Below, in pieces: positions 21,906 to 31,200 of a DNA stretch of 64,000 bases. Below the pieces are notes generated by a model. That model saw only the letters and a list, made by a program, of their open reading frames with translations, made no database searches and had not been told where the DNA came from. The stretch is from Lysobacter_I brunescens. Its GTDB lineage: Bacteria > Pseudomonadota > Gammaproteobacteria > Xanthomonadales > Xanthomonadaceae. Position 1 is the first letter of the stretch. Each line of letters starts with the position of its first letter. The DNA lies in the NCBI RefSeq assembly GCF_042677005.1, contig NZ_JBHTIF010000002.1, positions 330,806 through 394,805 of the forward strand, read 5' to 3'. Both the position numbers and the translations under genes were made by a program.

Positions 21906-23438
21906 TCAGCGGCGCTGCGCGTTGCCGCCGCCTGACGCCGGGCGCAGCGACTGCAGCTGCGATGCCGTCGACATCGTCTTGTTCGCCGGGCGCGGACGCA
22001 GCAGCGGGCGCGAACCGTTGGCGGCTTCCGGTTCGGGTTCCAGCCAGTTCTTCAGGCTCGGGAAATCGACGTCGAAGCGCGAGTATTCGTCCCAGTTGGC
22101 CGAATTCGCGAGCGAACCGGTGTTGCTGCACGAGGCATCGCCGCGCCACAGGCCGCCACGCAGCACGTAGCCGTTGGGGCCGATGCTGAACAGGCCGGAG
22201 CCGCTGCTGCCGCCCTCGGTGGTGCCACTGAGCCAGCCGACGCGGGTGACGGTCGTGTTGATGCTGCGCGTCTGCCCGGTGGAGACCATCTTCGAATCGC
22301 CGGCCGGGTGATGGATGCCGGTGATCGCATCGCTCGCGTTCAGCGGCTTCGCGTTCCAGCCGGCGAAGAACGCGCCGGCCGGCGCGGGATTGTTGAGCCG
22401 CAGCAGCATGCCGTCGGTCAGATGGCTGGAATACAGGTAGGTGGCGCCGCCGGTGACCTGGGTCGTGGTCGTCTGGACGAGATTGCCGCAGCCGGTGGTT
22501 TCGTAGTTCCAGATGGTGATCAGCGTGTTCGCCACCGACTGCATCTGCGACGCGACCGGTGCGATCGATCCGTTGTCGGTGAAGCAGTGGTTGGCCGTGT
22601 GGAAATAGGGGGTCTGCGTCGCCGGTACCGTGTCGTTGAGCAGGGTGCCGGTGCAGATGAAGGTGCCGCCGCCGGTGCGCACGTAGCGCATGTGCGCGAC
22701 CGCGTTCTTCACGCTGGCGAAGGCCGGTCCGAGTTCGTTGACGCGGCAGACGACGTCGACGTTGCAGCTGCCGGACTCGCCGATCTTCTCGATCAGCTTG
22801 AAGCTGCTGCGGGTGTCGGCGATCAGGTGCGACAGCATCGGCGCTTCGATCGCGACGCTCGTGGCCTTCACGCCGGCCGGCTTGAAGAGTTCGATGATCT
22901 GCGCTTCGCCGTCGGTGTTCGGCGTCCAGTACAGGCCGTCCGGCCCGGGCAGGCGCTTCGCGTCGGCGGCGCGCACCATCGCGACGATCTCGTCCGGTCG
23001 CGCCGAGCCCGCGAAACGAAGCTCCACGCCATCGGGCAGGCGGCTCACGTCCAGCCCGACGCGCAATCCCATCGCGTCCGGCGAGGCGATGCGCAGGCGT
23101 GCGACCGCATTGCCGCGGCTGTCGCCCATCCACTGCAGGCGCGGCAGCCGGGCCTGTCGGCTCTCGATGCCGGCGCGACGTCCGATGCCGATCTGCGGCG
23201 CCTTCATGCCGTTCGCGGCGTTGCGTCGCTGCAGCTGCAGCAGTTGCTCGGCGGGCATCGCGTCGTAGCGGACCTCGCTGCTCCGCAGGTTGCGATAGGC
23301 CGCGCCACGCCACGAGAGCGAAGCCGATTTCGGCGAGAGACTGGGTTCGCCATGGGCCATGCCGCTTGCGGAGAGTGCGGCGGGGCTGGCGAGGCAGAGC
23401 GCGATGGCGCAGGACAGCAGACGGAAACGGTGCGACAT
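21906..23438 (-). CDS. Secreted trypsin-fold serine protease, lysyl-endopeptidase-like
   Basis: 510 residues. Signal peptide (1-24, ending ALSASG), a propeptide of roughly 190 residues, then a chymotrypsin-fold domain starting near GESGSCNVDVVCR. The His motif is FHTANHCF, the catalytic Ser lies in GGSSGSGLFS, and an Asp occurs in the region between. The arrangement and the NVDVVC start resemble Achromobacter/Lysobacter lysyl endopeptidases (family S1). Specificity for Lys is inferred only from this resemblance. The start at 23438 has a GGAG-like site upstream; the ORF upstream extension is rejected because it would precede the signal peptide. Confidence 0.85.
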   Translation of the reverse strand: MSHRFRLLSCAIALCLASPAALSASGMAHGEPSLSPKSASLSWRGAAYRNLRSSEVRYDAMPAEQLLQLQRRNAANGMKAPQIGIGRRAGIESRQARLPRLQWMGDSRGNAVARLRIASPDAMGLRVGLDVSRLPDGVELRFAGSARPDEIVAMVRAADAKRLPGPDGLYWTPNTDGEAQIIELFKPAGVKATSVAIEAPMLSHLIADTRSSFKLIEKIGESGSCNVDVVCRVNELGPAFASVKNAVAHMRYVRTGGGTFICTGTLLNDTVPATQTPYFHTANHCFTDNGSIAPVASQMQSVANTLITIWNYETTGCGNLVQTTTTQVTGGATYLYSSHLTDGMLLRLNNPAPAGAFFAGWNAKPLNASDAITGIHHPAGDSKMVSTGQTRSINTTVTRVGWLSGTTEGGSSGSGLFSIGPNGYVLRGGLWRGDASCSNTGSLANSANWDEYSRFDVDFPSLKNWLEPEPEAANGSRPLLRPRPANKTMSTASQLQSLRPASGGGNAQRR

Positions 23439-23556
23439 GGAACGGACTCCGGGAGAAGAAACCTGGCAGGCGACACGACGGCCGGGCGTCATTATCGCAG
23501 CGCCGCGTGCGGCGGACGCGGGGCATCCTTCACGCCTGTCATCGGCGGCTGCTGCT

Positions 23557-24867
23557 TCAGCGCCGCGCGTACTTCAGCGCCAGGTGCAGGGGCAGGCCCG
23601 CCCCGACTAGGGCTGCACCCCAGAGCAGGGCTTCGTGGCCGGTGCCGATCAGGGCGTAGAGGCTGTAGAGCAAGGCCAGTACCGCGACCACGCGGCCGCT
23701 GCGGCCCAGCTTCAGCCAGGCGGCGCTGCTGAACACGTACGGCAGCAGGGTTGCGGCCGTCGACAGCAGGATCGCGAAGGTGAACACCTTCGCAAGCGAT
23801 TCGGTGTAGTTCGCGACCACCAGCAGGCTGGCCAGGGTGGTGCTGGCCAGCACGCCCACCCTGGGCGTGCCCTGCGAGTCGACGCGGGCGAAGATTTTCG
23901 GGAACAGGTCGTCGTGCGCCGCCGCCATCGGCAACTGCGCCGAGAGCAGCACCCAGCCGTTGAGCGCACCGAAGCAGGAGATCGCGGCGACGACGGCGAT
24001 GGCCACACCCGCCGCAGGACCCCACAGCGACTTCGCTGCGTCTGCCATCGGCGCGGTGGACGCGGCCGCGACCTCCGGCGGCACGAGGCCGAGCACCGCG
24101 GTGCAGGCGAGGATCGTGGCGATGCCGGCGAGCAGCGTGCCGATCAGAGTGGCGCGCGGAATCGTCCGCTCCGCATGGTGGATCGCGCCGGCCGGGACCG
24201 TCGCCGCTTCGAGTCCGAGGAAGGCCCAGAGGGTCAGTGCGACGGTCATGTGCAGGGCGCCGAGCCAGGTCGCGGGCGCATCGGCGGCCTTCGCTGCTGC
24301 GATCGCCGAGGCGTCGTCGGCGAGCAGCCTCGCATCCAGCCACCAGATCGCGATGCCGCCGAACACCAGCAGCGGCACGAGTTTCAGCACGGTGGCGACG
24401 ATCTGCAATCGTCCGGCTTCGCGCACGCCGGCGAGGTTGATCGCCGCGCACAGCCACAGCGCGGCGAGCGCGCAGGCCGCGCCGCGGAACGGCGTCGAGA
24501 CCAACGTCGGGAACAGGCTGCCCAGGCTGCCGGCAAACGCCACCGCGATCGCCGCGTTCGCGCACCAGATCGAGATCCAGTAGCTCCAGGCAATCACGAA
24601 GCCGGTGGTGTCGCCGAACGCCTCGCGTGCGTAGGCATACGGTCCGCCTGCCTGCGCACCGCGTGCTGCGAGGCGGGAGAAGGTCAGCGCGAGCAGCAAT
24701 GCGCCGCCGAGCGTGATCGCCCAGCCGTAGAGGCTCAGCGTGCCGTAGGGCGCGAGCGACGCAGGCAGCAGGAACACGCCGCTGCCGATCATGTTGCCCG
24801 CGACCAGCGCGATCGCCGACCAGAGGCCGAGCGGACGTGCGGCTGCCGTCGTCTGGCGATCAGTCAT
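23557..24867 (-). CDS. APC-family amino acid/polyamine permease
   Basis: 436 residues, about twelve membrane helices. The first helix region LWSAIALVAGNMIGSGVFLLPASLAPYG is the APC-family signature (GNMIGSGVF binds the substrate alpha-amino group) and is most like the AdiC/arginine-agmatine antiporter and related branches. Its ATG overlaps the stop of the Rieske oxygenase gene by 4 bp (ATGA at 24864-24867), so the two are coupled; the permease may import the oxygenase substrate. Specificity cannot be told. Confidence 0.88.
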   Translation of the reverse strand: MTDRQTTAAARPLGLWSAIALVAGNMIGSGVFLLPASLAPYGTLSLYGWAITLGGALLLALTFSRLAARGAQAGGPYAYAREAFGDTTGFVIAWSYWISIWCANAAIAVAFAGSLGSLFPTLVSTPFRGAACALAALWLCAAINLAGVREAGRLQIVATVLKLVPLLVFGGIAIWWLDARLLADDASAIAAAKAADAPATWLGALHMTVALTLWAFLGLEAATVPAGAIHHAERTIPRATLIGTLLAGIATILACTAVLGLVPPEVAAASTAPMADAAKSLWGPAAGVAIAVVAAISCFGALNGWVLLSAQLPMAAAHDDLFPKIFARVDSQGTPRVGVLASTTLASLLVVANYTESLAKVFTFAILLSTAATLLPYVFSSAAWLKLGRSGRVVAVLALLYSLYALIGTGHEALLWGAALVGAGLPLHLALKYARR

Positions 24868-25970
24868 TCGGCGCTACGCCCGCCTTCGAGCGCCATGCGA
24901 TAGGTGCGGCGCAGCAGTTCGTGGAAATGGTGCACCGCATTCTCGCGCAGCGGATTCAGCCGGCCGGCGTGATACGAACCCGAGGCCAGTCCGCGCTGCA
25001 CGTCGATGCAGATGCCGATGTCCTCGTCCTGCACCACGTCGCTGAACGTCAGGTCCGCTTCGCGCCGGGCCTTGCCGGCGTCGGAGTCGTCCATCGCGTA
25101 GTAGAAATCGAATTCGACGCGGCAGCGACCCACGCCACGCGGGATGATGCGGTTGGTCTGCAGGCGGCCGGGCAGGATGTTGAGCATGGTGTTCGGCCAC
25201 ATCCAGTAGTACAGCGCGTCGCCGCTGCCGTAGAGGCCATCGCCGCTTTCCAGTGGGCTGAACTGGAACGAATACCACTCGGCCGTATCGGTGACGTAGC
25301 TGCGGTAGTCCAGCAGGCGGTTGAGTTCGGGATGCACGTGCGGGACGTGGTAGCCCTCGAGATAGTTGTCTACGTAGACCTTCCAGTCGCAGTCGATGTC
25401 GTAGCCGACGCGATGGTGGTGGCCGAACTGTTCAAGGCCACGATCCGCACCGAGTCGCGCATCGATGCCGGCGACGAACGCGTCGAACGGTGGCGCGGCG
25501 GCGTCGTCAACGGCGGCGAAGACCATGCCCTGCCAGACGCGCACCGCGAGCTGCGGCAGCTTCACGTCGGCGACATCGAAATCCGGCGTCGCACTCATTT
25601 CCGTGGCGGTGCGCAGCTGCCCGTCGAGCGTGTAGGTCCAGCCGTGGTAGCGACAGCGCAGCGATTTCGCGCCGAGGCCGTCGCACTGCGCCAGCGGACC
25701 GGCGCGATGCCGGCAGACGTTGTGCATCACCCGGATCACGTCGTCGGCGCCGCGTACCGCGATCACCGGCAGGCCGCCGAGATCGGCGACCACGTGATCG
25801 CCGGCGCCGCGCAGCTGGCAGACATGAGCGACGAGCTGCCAGCTGCGATCGAAGATGCGGGCCCGGTCGATCGCAGCCATGCCCGGTTCCGTGTAGTACC
25901 GCGCCGGCAGCGCGGTGGAGTGGTCGAGGGGCTGCGGGGCGAGCTCGGCGGCGTGGTCGTGCAGGTTCAT
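24864..25970 (-). CDS. Rieske-type oxygenase alpha subunit, possibly for a quaternary amine
   Basis: 368 residues. The Rieske [2Fe-2S] ligands are Cys86, His88, Cys106 and His109 (CRH-x17-CRYH). The mononuclear iron site is in DNYLEGYHVPHVHPEL (Glu205, His208, His213). Members with this layout include carnitine and choline/glycine-betaine monooxygenases (CntA/GbcA type), as well as aromatic hydroxylases; the family branch is not certain. The enzyme needs a reductase partner, not seen here. It is translationally coupled to the downstream APC permease. The gene begins 55 nt downstream of the accessory cassette. Confidence 0.85.
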   Translation of the reverse strand: MNLHDHAAELAPQPLDHSTALPARYYTEPGMAAIDRARIFDRSWQLVAHVCQLRGAGDHVVADLGGLPVIAVRGADDVIRVMHNVCRHRAGPLAQCDGLGAKSLRCRYHGWTYTLDGQLRTATEMSATPDFDVADVKLPQLAVRVWQGMVFAAVDDAAAPPFDAFVAGIDARLGADRGLEQFGHHHRVGYDIDCDWKVYVDNYLEGYHVPHVHPELNRLLDYRSYVTDTAEWYSFQFSPLESGDGLYGSGDALYYWMWPNTMLNILPGRLQTNRIIPRGVGRCRVEFDFYYAMDDSDAGKARREADLTFSDVVQDEDIGICIDVQRGLASGSYHAGRLNPLRENAVHHFHELLRRTYRMALEGGRSAE

Positions 25971-26025
25971 CGGCCGAGTATGGCGCAGCGCCGACGGGCC
26001 GCGCCAGCGCGGTGATGTGGACGGA

Positions 26026-26385
26026 TCAATCGCCGTCGGCCACCGTGCCGCGCAGCCGGCCCAGGGCGGTTGCGATCAGGCGGCGGATGGCATCGGCATC
26101 GAACTCGTCGCGTCCCGCCTGGGCGAACATGGCGGCGACGGCCTGCCAGACCAGCGTGTCGCGCAAGGCGTCGGTATCGAGGGGCGTTGCCGGCATGTCC
26201 CGGCCTATTCGCTCGGCGATACGCTGCAGATAGCCGGCCACCAGGGCCAGGCCCGCGTCGTCCAGGCCAAGGTCGACGGTCAGCGAGAGGCCCGGGCGCA
26301 GCTCGCGGGATGCAGTCCCGGAGGCCCCGGCGATCACCATCAGCGCATCCTGCGTGGCGGTGACGCATGCGTTGTCACTGTTCAT
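26026..26385 (-). CDS. Cassette 1 accessory: small helical protein, weakly ACP-like
   Basis: 119 residues, mostly helical and acidic. Residues about 30-60 (LSLTVDLGLDDAGLALVAGY) resemble the LGxDSL region of an acyl carrier protein, but the position of the phosphopantetheine Ser is Asp/Ala, so it could not carry that group. The resemblance is weak and may be chance. It has a good GGAGG site before the ATG and follows the XRE gene by 51 nt, so the two are likely one transcript. Other cassettes carry different genes here. Confidence 0.55.
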   Translation of the reverse strand: MNSDNACVTATQDALMVIAGASGTASRELRPGLSLTVDLGLDDAGLALVAGYLQRIAERIGRDMPATPLDTDALRDTLVWQAVAAMFAQAGRDEFDADAIRRLIATALGRLRGTVADGD

Positions 26386-26436
26386 GGCGATCCCTCCGTT
26401 CGAGGCCCGCGACGCAGGGTCGCGGGCACGCCTCGC

Positions 26437-26796
26437 TCAGGCCGACAGCCGCACCAGCCGCTCCACCGACACTTCGAAGCACCGCGCCAGTTCCCGCGCG
26501 ATCCGGAACCTGACCGGATGCCCGCACTCGGCCCGCTTGATCGTCGCGATCGACACCTGGATCCCCCGGTGCCAGCAATCGTTGGCCAGGTCCTGCTGGC
26601 TCATGTAGCGGGACAGGCGCAGGCGGCGCAGGGTGTCGCCGTCGAGCTGGATCCAGCCTTTGCGCATGGTCTCCAGCAGAACCTCCACCGTGGGCGAGGG
26701 GGGCGGCAATTCGACCGGGATGGGCGCGCCGGAGTCGATGCAAGAGATCGAAGGGGCGGCAGGGGGGGCGATATGTGAGCTGAGGCTGTCGTTCAT
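26437..26796 (-). CDS. Cassette 1 XRE-type helix-turn-helix protein
   Basis: 119 residues. A poorly conserved Pro-rich N-terminal part is followed by an HTH core (from about residue 53): LRRLRLSRYMSQQDLANDCW, then SIATIKRAECGHPVRFRIAR. The same core recurs at 32994-33371 and 38902-39288. Similar SQQxLA...TIKRAE modules are, to my recollection, often fused to STAND-type ATPase proteins; here the module is free-standing. Likely binds DNA; target unknown. A GGAG site is 6 nt before the ATG. A 30-bp direct-repeat element lies about 95 nt upstream. Confidence 0.75.
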   Translation of the reverse strand: MNDSLSSHIAPPAAPSISCIDSGAPIPVELPPPSPTVEVLLETMRKGWIQLDGDTLRRLRLSRYMSQQDLANDCWHRGIQVSIATIKRAECGHPVRFRIARELARCFEVSVERLVRLSA

Positions 26797-26822
26797 GACG
26801 GGCTCCGATGGGTGTCGATTGG

Positions 26823-26860
26823 CACCCCGCCGCCAAGGGAATCAGATTGGCGGCGGGGTG
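26823..26860 (-). terminator. Leader hairpin in front of the cassette 1 XRE gene
   Basis: CACCCCGCCGCCAA / TTGGCGGCGGGGTG, 14-bp perfect stem with a 10-nt loop, between the 30-bp element and the XRE start. It could be an attenuator or the terminator of the preceding effector gene. Confidence 0.55.
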
Positions 26861-26891
26861 TGCGGAGCCTGCGAAAGGGCTTCCTGGATGT

Positions 26892-26921
26892 CTCTTCCGG
26901 GAATCTTCCGGATGGCAAGTG
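26892..26921 (-). promoter_or_regulatory. Cassette 1 direct-repeat element (candidate operator)
   Basis: On the minus strand: CACTTGCCAT, then CCGGAAG-ATTC-CCGGAAG. The two 7-mers are identical and spaced at 11 bp, like a pho box. 17 of 30 positions are identical to the elements at 33511-33540 and 39404-39433. An A-rich stretch lies just upstream. It sits between the effector and XRE genes. Confidence 0.65.
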
Positions 26922-26951
26922 ATTGTTTTTGTTGAATAGGATTGGCTGCGA

Positions 26952-27398
26952 TCAGGTCTTTGTCCCGTTTTCGACCTGGGGGTCGCAACTGAAGATCCTG
27001 TTCAGATATTTGCGATCCTTGACGAGAACGTCGATGTAGAAGCTGTCGCTGGTCATCATGTCCAGAGAAAAATGCAGGGACGGCGCCTTCGCGATGGAAG
27101 ATTCATGCGGCGGATGCGACGGGCCGTGCGAACCCGCGACGGTGTAGTTCGTGATCTTGTCCAATCGGCTTGTCGCGAACTGGTGCAGTTCGAATCGATC
27201 GGTTCCATCGGGGAGCTTGCTCAGACAATTGAAGATGATGTTCAGCTTCTGGGGGGAGGGTTGGCCGCCGAACGAAATCGAGCCTTTGGGGCCATAGACA
27301 TAGCGGGCCTCTTTGTCGTGGGCGTCTTCCCAGACGAACAACAGCAAGGTGATTTCAGGAACTGGAGGAAGGAGGCTCGATGTGGTGAGTTGCAGCAT
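26952..27398 (-). CDS. Cassette 1 DPQ-motif protein B
   Basis: 148 residues, no signal peptide, beta-rich by eye. The C terminus is RIFSCDPQVENGTKT. The last eleven residues equal those of the protein encoded at 27680-28210. Before the motif comes a hydrophobic strand (FYIDVLVKD), the same pattern as in the other DPQ proteins. The strand-turn-DPQ ending weakly recalls AidA/PixA inclusion-body proteins, whose chains end in a WDP motif; this is a guess. The ATG at 27398 has AGGAG 6 nt before it, which decides this start over the longer frame. Confidence 0.7.
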   Translation of the reverse strand: MLQLTTSSLLPPVPEITLLLFVWEDAHDKEARYVYGPKGSISFGGQPSPQKLNIIFNCLSKLPDGTDRFELHQFATSRLDKITNYTVAGSHGPSHPPHESSIAKAPSLHFSLDMMTSDSFYIDVLVKDRKYLNRIFSCDPQVENGTKT

Positions 27399-27679
27399 GG
27401 TGTTCTCCTGTCGTTTTCGAGGCTGGTGCGCAACATGTCGCCTGTACCACCCGAATGCCTCAGGTGCGCACGATGTCATGCGCGGTTGCTTTGGCTTCGA
27501 GTTGGTGTGCCGCACGGCCGGGCGCTGGGGCGATGACATCTGTGGCCGCCTTCGTGCGTGCCGAACCGATGCTCAACCATGGCCTGGGCGACAACGAATG
27601 CTTGCCGATGGCTCAGGATTTTTTTCGCTGCAACTGGTCGCTCGCTGGAATCAGATAGGCCTTTGATTCGTCCTTGGGG

Positions 27680-28210
27680 TCACGTCTTCGTGCCGTTCTC
27701 GACCTGTGGGTCGCAGTCGATGATCGCGCTGGTTTTGCTGTCGAGCACGATGATGCTGATGTATGTCGTATCCATATGCATATTGAGTGAAAGCGTAATG
27801 ACGATTTCGTCTGCATCGGTCGTCGAGATGTCGCTCGACGCGCCAAGAGGGAATTTGTTGGGGTGGCTGCCGACATCTTCTGGAAGCGGATTGCCCCCTT
27901 TCTTTCCGGTCGCGCCAACGATGAATTCGGAATCCTGGGTCGCATGTCCGATGATACGAAAGCGTTGGGCGCCTCTATGCAATTCGCTGCTGATGAGCTT
28001 GATGGAAAGTGTCTGTATTTTTTTATTTGTCATGAACCTGGCGTCGCTGCCTGGCGTATAGGCAAAGCGGACTTTTTCGTTGATGCCGATCCTCTCTACC
28101 CAGATGTGAAGATTCATTTCGATTTTTTCAATTTCTCCATGAGCAGAGAGAAGGTTTACGGGGTTGCCGCTTGCTGCGTCAATTTCGATCGGCCAGATCA
28201 TCTTGATCAT
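27680..28210 (-). CDS. Cassette 1 DPQ-motif protein A
   Basis: 176 residues, no signal peptide. Predicted mostly beta, with a C terminus YISIIVLDSKTSAIIDCDPQ followed by VENGTKT. The final eleven residues are identical to those of the neighbour at 26952-27398, which points to gene duplication. Translation starts at 28210 after GGAG. It lies 68 nt downstream of the large winged-helix NTPase gene, so probably shares its transcript. Function unknown. Possible distant relation to AidA/PixA proteins is only a hypothesis. Confidence 0.7.
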   Translation of the reverse strand: MIKMIWPIEIDAASGNPVNLLSAHGEIEKIEMNLHIWVERIGINEKVRFAYTPGSDARFMTNKKIQTLSIKLISSELHRGAQRFRIIGHATQDSEFIVGATGKKGGNPLPEDVGSHPNKFPLGASSDISTTDADEIVITLSLNMHMDTTYISIIVLDSKTSAIIDCDPQVENGTKT

Positions 28211-28278
28211 TTCAGATCTCCGTTGGTGGACTGGCGAATTTCATATCATGGCGAATGACGTGCCGAAGAATTGCATTT

Positions 28279-31200
28279 CTAGCGAGAAGATACTCCGTAT
28301 TTTTCTGGATTACGTTTGTGCGAATGATTAATGTGTCCCGCCATCGCCCAGGCAGTCGACTGATCGTAGCCGATAAGTTTCAGCCAATCCGACTGCGAAG
28401 AAGCTTCTTCTGGCGTGCCGCGAAGCACATGCAGCGCAATCCATGCGGAAGCGATTCTAGTGTTCTTTTCGTCAGCAGATGACTTGAGTTCAGCTATCGT
28501 GCGCTCGATCATTGTCTCGGCCTTTTTTCGATTCCCGTTGGCGATGAGAAAGGAGGATGCCGCGATGCGTGCTTCTATGACTGCCATGCGCGCCGAGTGT
28601 TCCTGGGGTGTGATCGCCTCGAGTGACTCCAGGCTCTTCAGTGCGGACCGAAATACAGACTCTTCCTGCAATTTCTTGGGGCTGTCTCGGAAAATTCTCA
28701 TCTTGATCAGCGAGTGCAATCTTTTCCATTCGAGGACTGTGTCTTCGCTTTCAAGAAGAGAGTCCAGTATGGATGCCGCGTTGTGGTACTGCTTTGAGGC
28801 GATTTCCAGGCCTTCTTGGGATCTTGCAATGTCGCCGGATATCATCAGTGCATACGCAAGATCGCGTCTTGCGCTGGCGTCCATGGATGTGGATTCGGTG
28901 ACTCTATTGAGTATCGAAATGCTTTCCGCTATCTTCATGCTGGCGTTATCCTTGTCGCCCATTGACATTGCTAGGTTTGCGCTTCGTGCAAGGGAGTTTC
29001 CGAGCCAGCGCAGGAGATTCATGTTTCCGGGGTCGTGCGTGACCGCAATGCGGAGCGCGGCCTGGTCCTGCGAATTCTGCATGGCGGATTCGACAAGATT
29101 TCCTGTCGATTCCTTGATACTGGCGATCTTCGACCTCGTATCGGTCAGATCCTTGATCCAGTCGGGACGATCTGGTGCCAATTGAATGGCTTCTGATTTA
29201 AGAGTCGCAGATTTTGAAAAAAGACGCGCGGCCGATTCGTTTTTTCCGCGTTCCTTTTCGATGGTTCCGATGTTGTCGATGGCATAGGATTTCTCAATGA
29301 TCCACTCCGGGTTTCGCGGATCTTTCGCGATGAGAAGATTGCTGTTTTCAAGGTAATCTCTCCAGTTCCTTTCTGCGCCGTCCAAGTCTCCGGAGAGGTA
29401 GTCGCAGTATCCTAAGTAGTAGGCGATCTGCCCGTATTCGTTCATGCCTTGAACATTCTTTGATTTACTGGACGCTGCTGCCTTTGCGCTGTGTGCTGCA
29501 GCGATCAACGTCTGTCTGGCTATGGCGATCTTCCCCTGCTTTATCTTGACTTCCGCAACGATTCGCAAGGATTTCGCTCTATTCAGTAGCTCGCTCTCGT
29601 TCAGGTCTTCGATTTTTTGTGGCGAAAGGGATTCCAGTGCTTCGGTTGCGATCAGGTCCAGTAGTTCGAGCTTGTTCGTCGGGCGGATGGCATCCGCCAG
29701 TTCGCCGAGTACGTTTGCCGAAATTCGCTGTGAGTTTCTGCGATGCTCGATTGCTTCCTGGCTTGCCTGCCTAGCAGTCATCCACAGAACGCTGGTGGCC
29801 ACTGTCAAGCTGCCGAGCATTGCTATCGAAGCGCTGCGTATGCGCCTTCGAATATTCTGTATTCGATTCGATCTTGCGATGAATGTCGCCTCGTCCTCGC
29901 TGATCCCGTCGCCGGATGCAGTGGCTGCTGACTCTGCTTCCCGCAATTCATCGCGTGATGTGATGAGATGGTCGTCGCGCCTGCCTTCATCCGCCCATCG
30001 CTTCGACGCGCGGTGCAGTCGGATGCGGGCAAGCAGTAGTCTGCGATTTTCACTGATCCACTCGACTGCCCTCGGCCATCGGCGGAGTAGTGCTTCGTGT
30101 GACACGCGATAGTGCGCATTGCCGTTTTCATGTTCAGCGACGAAAAGGCGTGCCTGGACGAAGGCTTCGGATAGCGCGATTGCTGGGGCGTCGAGTATGT
30201 GGCGTGCGATTCGTCTCGCGCTCACGCGGTCGTCTTCCGGTTGCATCACCACAATCCGCGAAAGCACTTGGTCGAGGCTGGCCTGTATCTCGTCTGGAAG
30301 CCCTGTGAAGATCTGTTCGGCGTGATGAGCGAGCGCGCCTTCCAGTCCACCGATTGCTTGGTAGGCGTCGAAGCACAGCTGCATGCTTGTGTTCCTACGC
30401 TCGTACAGCATCTGCAGGGTGTGTTGCAGCAGCGGCAGCGCATCGGGTTGTGCCACCGCAGCGCGGAGCAGGACGTCGTCGAGGTAATCCTTCGATTCGG
30501 GATGCTGCTGGAATTCCAGTCCTGCGGATGCGGCGGGGATCCGGATGATGTCGCCGATCTCTCCGGTGCGCGGCGCCAGGACATCGACGTGGCCATCGCC
30601 CGATTTCCTTTCGGTCATGCCGGGCAGGGCTTCGGCCAGTGCGAGATAGAAATCGCCGCGCACGATGACGATCACGCAGACATGCCTGGATTCGCATAGG
30701 TGATGCAGGAATCGGTCGATCTCCGCGTGATCATCGCTGCCGAAGGACGGATCGGCCACGATGGCTTCCGCGTGGTCGATCACCAGCAGCAGGTGCGGAT
30801 GCGACAGTGCTGACATGTCACGGCTGGCATGGCGCCGGAATGCATCCTCCAACGTGTCGGGTAACGATTCGGGTTGTCCGCGCAATGTTCCCGCAAGCGT
30901 TTCGACGGGTTGCGGCGGAAGGATTTCGCGCCTGTCGAGCGTCCATTGCATCAACGCAGCAGCCAGCCTCGGAAGCGCGTCTTCCCTGCGGGTTCCCGCC
31001 AGATCGCAACGCGCGACGCTCAGCGCGCGCAGGCCATCGTAGCCGCCCTTCTCGGTCAATATCGGGATCGCGCCGGCGTTCACGAGCGAGGTCTTGCCGC
31101 AGCCGCTCGCACCCACGACCAGTACCAGCCGACGCTGTTGGTCGAGCTGGCGACGTACCGCTTCGATCAACTCACCCGTTGTACGGCTGCGACCGAGGAA

